Origin: Archangium primigenium
Lineage (GTDB): Bacteria > Myxococcota > Myxococcia > Myxococcales > Myxococcaceae
DNA: 64,000 bases
Assembly (NCBI RefSeq): GCF_016904885.1
Contig: NZ_JADWYI010000001.1
Coordinates: 3,906,001 to 3,970,000, forward strand
Direction: 5' to 3'
Shown here: positions 61,391-64,000 of the stretch, one piece after another
Numbering within the stretch: position 1 is the stretch's first letter
Layout of the letters: every line of letters starts with the position of its first letter
Notes under the pieces: generated by a model
What the model was told of the DNA's origin: nothing
The model's input: only the letters and a program-made list of their open reading frames with translations
The model's database searches: none
Translations under genes and position numbers: made by a program

Positions 61391-61657
61391 ATGGCCAAGG
61401 ACGATACCGTCGAGAACCGCGTGTACCTCTTCGAGTCCCTGGCGAGCAGCTATGTCGCGGCGGCCTCCGAGGCGCTCGCCTCCGAGGATGAGGCCGTGCG
61501 CACCCGGGCCCATCGGGTGCTGGCCGACCTGGCGTTCGTCTCCTGCCTCGTGGCGGACACCGGTCACCTGAGCGCCGAGCAGGTCCGCGAGCGCATGCTC
61601 GCCCCTACCGGGACGCCCCCCGGGCCCGAGGCCAGCGGAGGGAAGAAGCGCAAGTAA
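61391..61657 (+). CDS. Small protein of unknown function
   Basis: 88 aa. An all-helical soluble protein (VENRVYLFESLASSYVAAASEALASEDEAVRTRAHRVLADLAFVSCLVA) with a basic tail (GGKKRK). I do not recognise it. A good ribosome site and a promoter-like sequence support it as real. It is 45 bases upstream of the deoxyhypusine-synthase-like gene and may be co-transcribed. Confidence 0.7.
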   Translation: MAKDDTVENRVYLFESLASSYVAAASEALASEDEAVRTRAHRVLADLAFVSCLVADTGHLSAEQVRERMLAPTGTPPGPEASGGKKRK

Positions 61658-61702
61658 ACCCGGACTCCCCTCGCCGCGAGGGTGGTGGTAGATCGGCCCG
61701 CC

Positions 61703-62914
61703 ATGGCCAAGACCCCCTCCAACTCCAAGAAGAACCTGCGCGCCCACTACTCGGGCGCGCGCAAGGCGGACCCGCGCCCCATCACCGGCAAGGAGACCCC
61801 CGCCGAGCTGCTCGCGCACGCCTTCTCCGCCTACGTGGGTCGCCAGGAGCGCACCGCCTTCGAGCTCATGCGCCGCTCCATGGAAGTGGACGCCTCCATC
61901 TTCCTCACGCTCTCCGGCGCGATGACGCCCGCGGGCCTGCACCAGAGCTGCATCATCCCGCTCATCGAGAAGGGCATCATCTCGGCGCTCACCACCACGG
62001 GCGCCAACCTCTACCACGATGCCCACCGCATCATCGGCCACGCCATCCGCGAGGTGAACCCCAACGCGGGTGACCTGCAGTACCGCCTGGCGCGCATCAT
62101 CCGCATCTACGACCTGGGCTTCTGGGAAGAGGCGCTGCTCGACACCGACCGGCTCTTCTCCGCGCTGCTGCGCCGCCCCGAGTTCCAGCGCAAGATGACC
62201 ACGCCGGAGTTCCACTACCTGCTGGGCAAGAACATCGCCGCCATCGAGAAGCAGCTCGGCGTGAAGCAGCCCTCGCTCCTGTCCACCTGCTACAAGCACG
62301 CGGTGCCCATCTTCGTGGGCGCGGTGCAGGACGGCTCCATCTTCCTCAACGCCGTGAAGCTCAAGCGCATGCTCGGCGCCGAGTTCAAGTTCGAGATCGA
62401 CATCAACGACGACGTCTACTGGATGTCGGCGATCCAGCACTACTGCCGCCACAACTTCAACAAGAAGCTGGCCATCTGGATCCTCGGCGGCGGCGTGCCC
62501 AAGAACTACACGCTGCAGGGCGAGCCGCTGCTGGATCAAATCCTCGGCGTGCCCACGGACGGCTTCGACATCGACGTGCAGTTCTGCGTGGACCCGGTGG
62601 ACAACGGCGCCCTGTCCAGCTGCCCCGCGGGCGAGGGCCACACCTGGGGCAAGGTCTCCATCGAGGCGGTGGAGGCGGGCTCCATGTACGTGCACACCGA
62701 CGTCACGGCCGTCTTCCCCTGGCTCACCCACGCGCTCCTGAGCGACTCGAAGATGAAGCGCAAGCCGCGCCGGCTGATGGACGTGATGCAGGAGGCGGTG
62801 TCCTTCCTCGACGCGGACGTGAAGAAGCGCCACAAGTCGCTGCTCAAGACGATCGACTGGAGCCCCGACGAGCAGAAGCCGGATCCGGAGGAGCACGAGA
62901 CCTACGTGCGGTAG
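61703..62914 (+). CDS. Deoxyhypusine-synthase-family protein
   Basis: 403 aa. The NAD-binding fold of deoxyhypusine synthase is clear: FLTLSGAMTPAGLHQSCIIPLIEKGIISALTTTGANLYHDAHRI at about 70-115, and VPIFVGAVQDGSIF. Near the end HTWGKVS holds the Lys that forms the enzyme-spermidine imine in human DHS (Lys329). Bacteria lack eIF5A, the substrate of DHS. Some bacterial relatives instead make homospermidine or other polyamines, so a polyamine aminobutyl transferase is the best inference. The ATG at 61703 starts MAKTPSNSKKNL; a GTG seven codons earlier is less likely. Confidence 0.88.
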   Translation: MAKTPSNSKKNLRAHYSGARKADPRPITGKETPAELLAHAFSAYVGRQERTAFELMRRSMEVDASIFLTLSGAMTPAGLHQSCIIPLIEKGIISALTTTGANLYHDAHRIIGHAIREVNPNAGDLQYRLARIIRIYDLGFWEEALLDTDRLFSALLRRPEFQRKMTTPEFHYLLGKNIAAIEKQLGVKQPSLLSTCYKHAVPIFVGAVQDGSIFLNAVKLKRMLGAEFKFEIDINDDVYWMSAIQHYCRHNFNKKLAIWILGGGVPKNYTLQGEPLLDQILGVPTDGFDIDVQFCVDPVDNGALSSCPAGEGHTWGKVSIEAVEAGSMYVHTDVTAVFPWLTHALLSDSKMKRKPRRLMDVMQEAVSFLDADVKKRHKSLLKTIDWSPDEQKPDPEEHETYVR

Positions 62915-62949
62915 TCCCTCCCCGCGATTTTCCACCCAGGAGCCCTGAC

Positions 62950-63393
62950 ATGAGCCAGCCCACGTCCCCCCCCACCGGTGTCGAGATGACCGTCGCGACC
63001 GCGCCGGGATTCCACTGCCAACTGCAGCACGGCCCTTCCGGCACACGCATCACCACCGAGGCCCCCAAGGACAACGGGGGCACCGGGGGCTCGTTCTCGC
63101 CCACGGACCTCATGGGGGCCGCGCTCGCCTCGTGCGTGCTCACCACCATGGCGCTGGCCGCCTCCCGGGAAGGCATCACCCTGGGCGACGCCCGCGCGCG
63201 GGTGGAGAAGCGCATGACGCCGCCGCCCCGGCGCATCGGGGAGCTGGTGCTGGAGATCGACATGCCCGCGGGGCTGTCCGCGGCGCACCGCGCCCGTCTG
63301 GAGGAGGTCGCCCATGGCTGCCCCGTGTCCCGGAGCCTGCATCCGGACGTGAAGCTGCCCATGAGCTTCCGCTACCCGGACGCCGCCCAGTAA
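62950..63393 (+). CDS. OsmC/Ohr-family peroxidase
   Basis: 147 aa. Reduces organic or lipid hydroperoxides with two Cys, both present: peroxidatic Cys in ALASCVLTTMAL (about 59) and resolving Cys in VAHGCPVSRSL (about 121). The helix FSPTDLMGAA that carries the first is typical. Closer to OsmC-like (YhfA-type) than Ohr by length. It starts 35 bases after the DHS-like gene, in the same direction. Confidence 0.92.
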   Translation: MSQPTSPPTGVEMTVATAPGFHCQLQHGPSGTRITTEAPKDNGGTGGSFSPTDLMGAALASCVLTTMALAASREGITLGDARARVEKRMTPPPRRIGELVLEIDMPAGLSAAHRARLEEVAHGCPVSRSLHPDVKLPMSFRYPDAAQ

Positions 63394-63508
63394 GGCCCTG
63401 GAGCGCTCGCCCCGCCGCTCGCTCCTCGAGTGCGCGGGCGGGCTCCGCTGCGCCGCCTCCCGTGCATGCCGAATTTCCCACACACCCGGCGAGCACGAGG
63501 AGGGCGGC

Positions 63509-64000
63509 GTGAAACTGGACCTTTTGGGCATCTACCTGAACGACCACCTGATGGGCTCCGTGGCGGGCCTGGAAATGGCCCGGCGGGCCCACGCGGAGAA
63601 TGAGGGGCAGCCCCTGGGCGACTTCCTGGCGGGCTTCGTGGAGGACCTCCAGGCGGACCGCGCTCAACTGCAGGCCGTGCGGCGGTCGCTGGGCCTCAAG
63701 CAGGATCTGTTCAAGCAGAGCCTGGCGTGGATGGGCGAGAAGTGGGGTCGGCTCAAGCTCAATGGCCGGCTGGTGAGCTACTCTCCCTTGAGTCGGGTGG
63801 TGGAGCTGGAGGCGCTGTGCCTGGGAACCGAGGGGCGCCTGGCGCTCTGGCGGACCCTGCGGCGCCTGGCGAGCAAGGAGCCCCGTCTGGGCCGTTTCGA
63901 CTTCAACGTCCTCATCCAACGCGCCGAGCAGCAGCAGCGCGCGCTGGAGCGCTGGCGGCAGAAGGCCTCCGAGGAAGCCTTCCTGGGCGAGGACACGGGC
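63509..64000 (+). CDS. Helical protein of unknown function (truncated by the window edge)
   Basis: At least 164 aa. The open frame from GTG 63509, with GAGGAGGG upstream, continues through position 64000 without a stop. The visible part is helical and soluble (LGIYLNDHLMGSVAGLEMARRAHAENEGQPLGDFLAGFVEDLQADRAQLQAV, then SRVVELEALCLGTEGRLALWRTL). It looks like a ferritin-like or DUF892-type four-helix bundle, but the metal ligands are not evident, so no family is assigned. Confidence 0.7.
   Translation, partial: MKLDLLGIYLNDHLMGSVAGLEMARRAHAENEGQPLGDFLAGFVEDLQADRAQLQAVRRSLGLKQDLFKQSLAWMGEKWGRLKLNGRLVSYSPLSRVVELEALCLGTEGRLALWRTLRRLASKEPRLGRFDFNVLIQRAEQQQRALERWRQKASEEAFLGEDTG

Overview
The window reads as chromosomal DNA of a myxobacterium, most likely from the suborder Cystobacterineae (Archangium/Cystobacter-like). 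This is inferred from very high GC, strong third-position GC bias, a membrane-anchored Ser/Thr kinase, many lipoproteins with Pro/Asp-rich linkers, a CotH-kinase lipoprotein, an AtuA-type protein and a split complex I cluster. No database was consulted. Sixty-one protein genes are supported, all complete except the last, which runs off the right edge. I saw no rRNA, tRNA, CRISPR array, insertion sequence or prophage. No gene-free stretch exceeds 300 bases; the longest (40476-40728 and 14579-14820) carry promoters and repeats.

Left third (1-27 kb): a GH5 glycoside hydrolase with a hairpin-rich leader; a P450; a 7TM-type Ser/Thr kinase; a duplicated PPOX flavoprotein divergent from an AraC regulator; a signalling cluster (CheB methylesterase with a C-terminal receiver, an HWE histidine kinase and a stand-alone receiver); an isochorismatase-like hydrolase; an AtuA protein; several secreted proteins, including a CotH-kinase/lamin-tail lipoprotein; a LysM-GH19 muramidase/chitinase-like enzyme; rpmB-murQ; two flavin oxidoreductases; and the purM-purN-bpt operon.

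Middle (27-45 kb): a CRP-like regulator directly followed by a metallo-beta-lactamase-fold protein resembling cyclic-nucleotide phosphodiesterases, then accD-folC, an alpha/beta hydrolase, an AMIN-domain protein and lptD (outer-membrane LPS assembly). An XRE regulator, an Ig-like lipoprotein, a TetR regulator, an M23 peptidase and an EEP phosphatase follow. Next come five small membrane-anchored envelope proteins (42077-43798) closed by a terminator.

Right third (45-64 kb): a CHASE2 adenylate/guanylate cyclase, then on the minus strand nuoA-nuoB, a second class III cyclase, nuoC-D-G-H-I and a thioredoxin-like 2Fe-2S ferredoxin. The second cyclase lies between nuoB and nuoC. A strong hairpin terminator precedes it and a textbook -35/-10 promoter framed by an inverted repeat follows it, so it looks inserted into an ancestral nuo operon and transcriptionally separate. 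A methyl-accepting chemotaxis protein, a second P450 paired with a PHP phosphatase, a deoxyhypusine-synthase-like protein and an OsmC peroxidase complete the window.

Two themes cut across the region. One is cyclic-nucleotide signalling: two cyclases, a CRP-like protein and a putative phosphodiesterase, with one cyclase inside the respiratory complex I locus. The other is a recurring promoter form (TTGAC, 17-18 bp spacer, TAGGGT-like -10) whose -10 often lies only 8-11 bases from the start codon, suggesting leaderless or nearly leaderless mRNAs.
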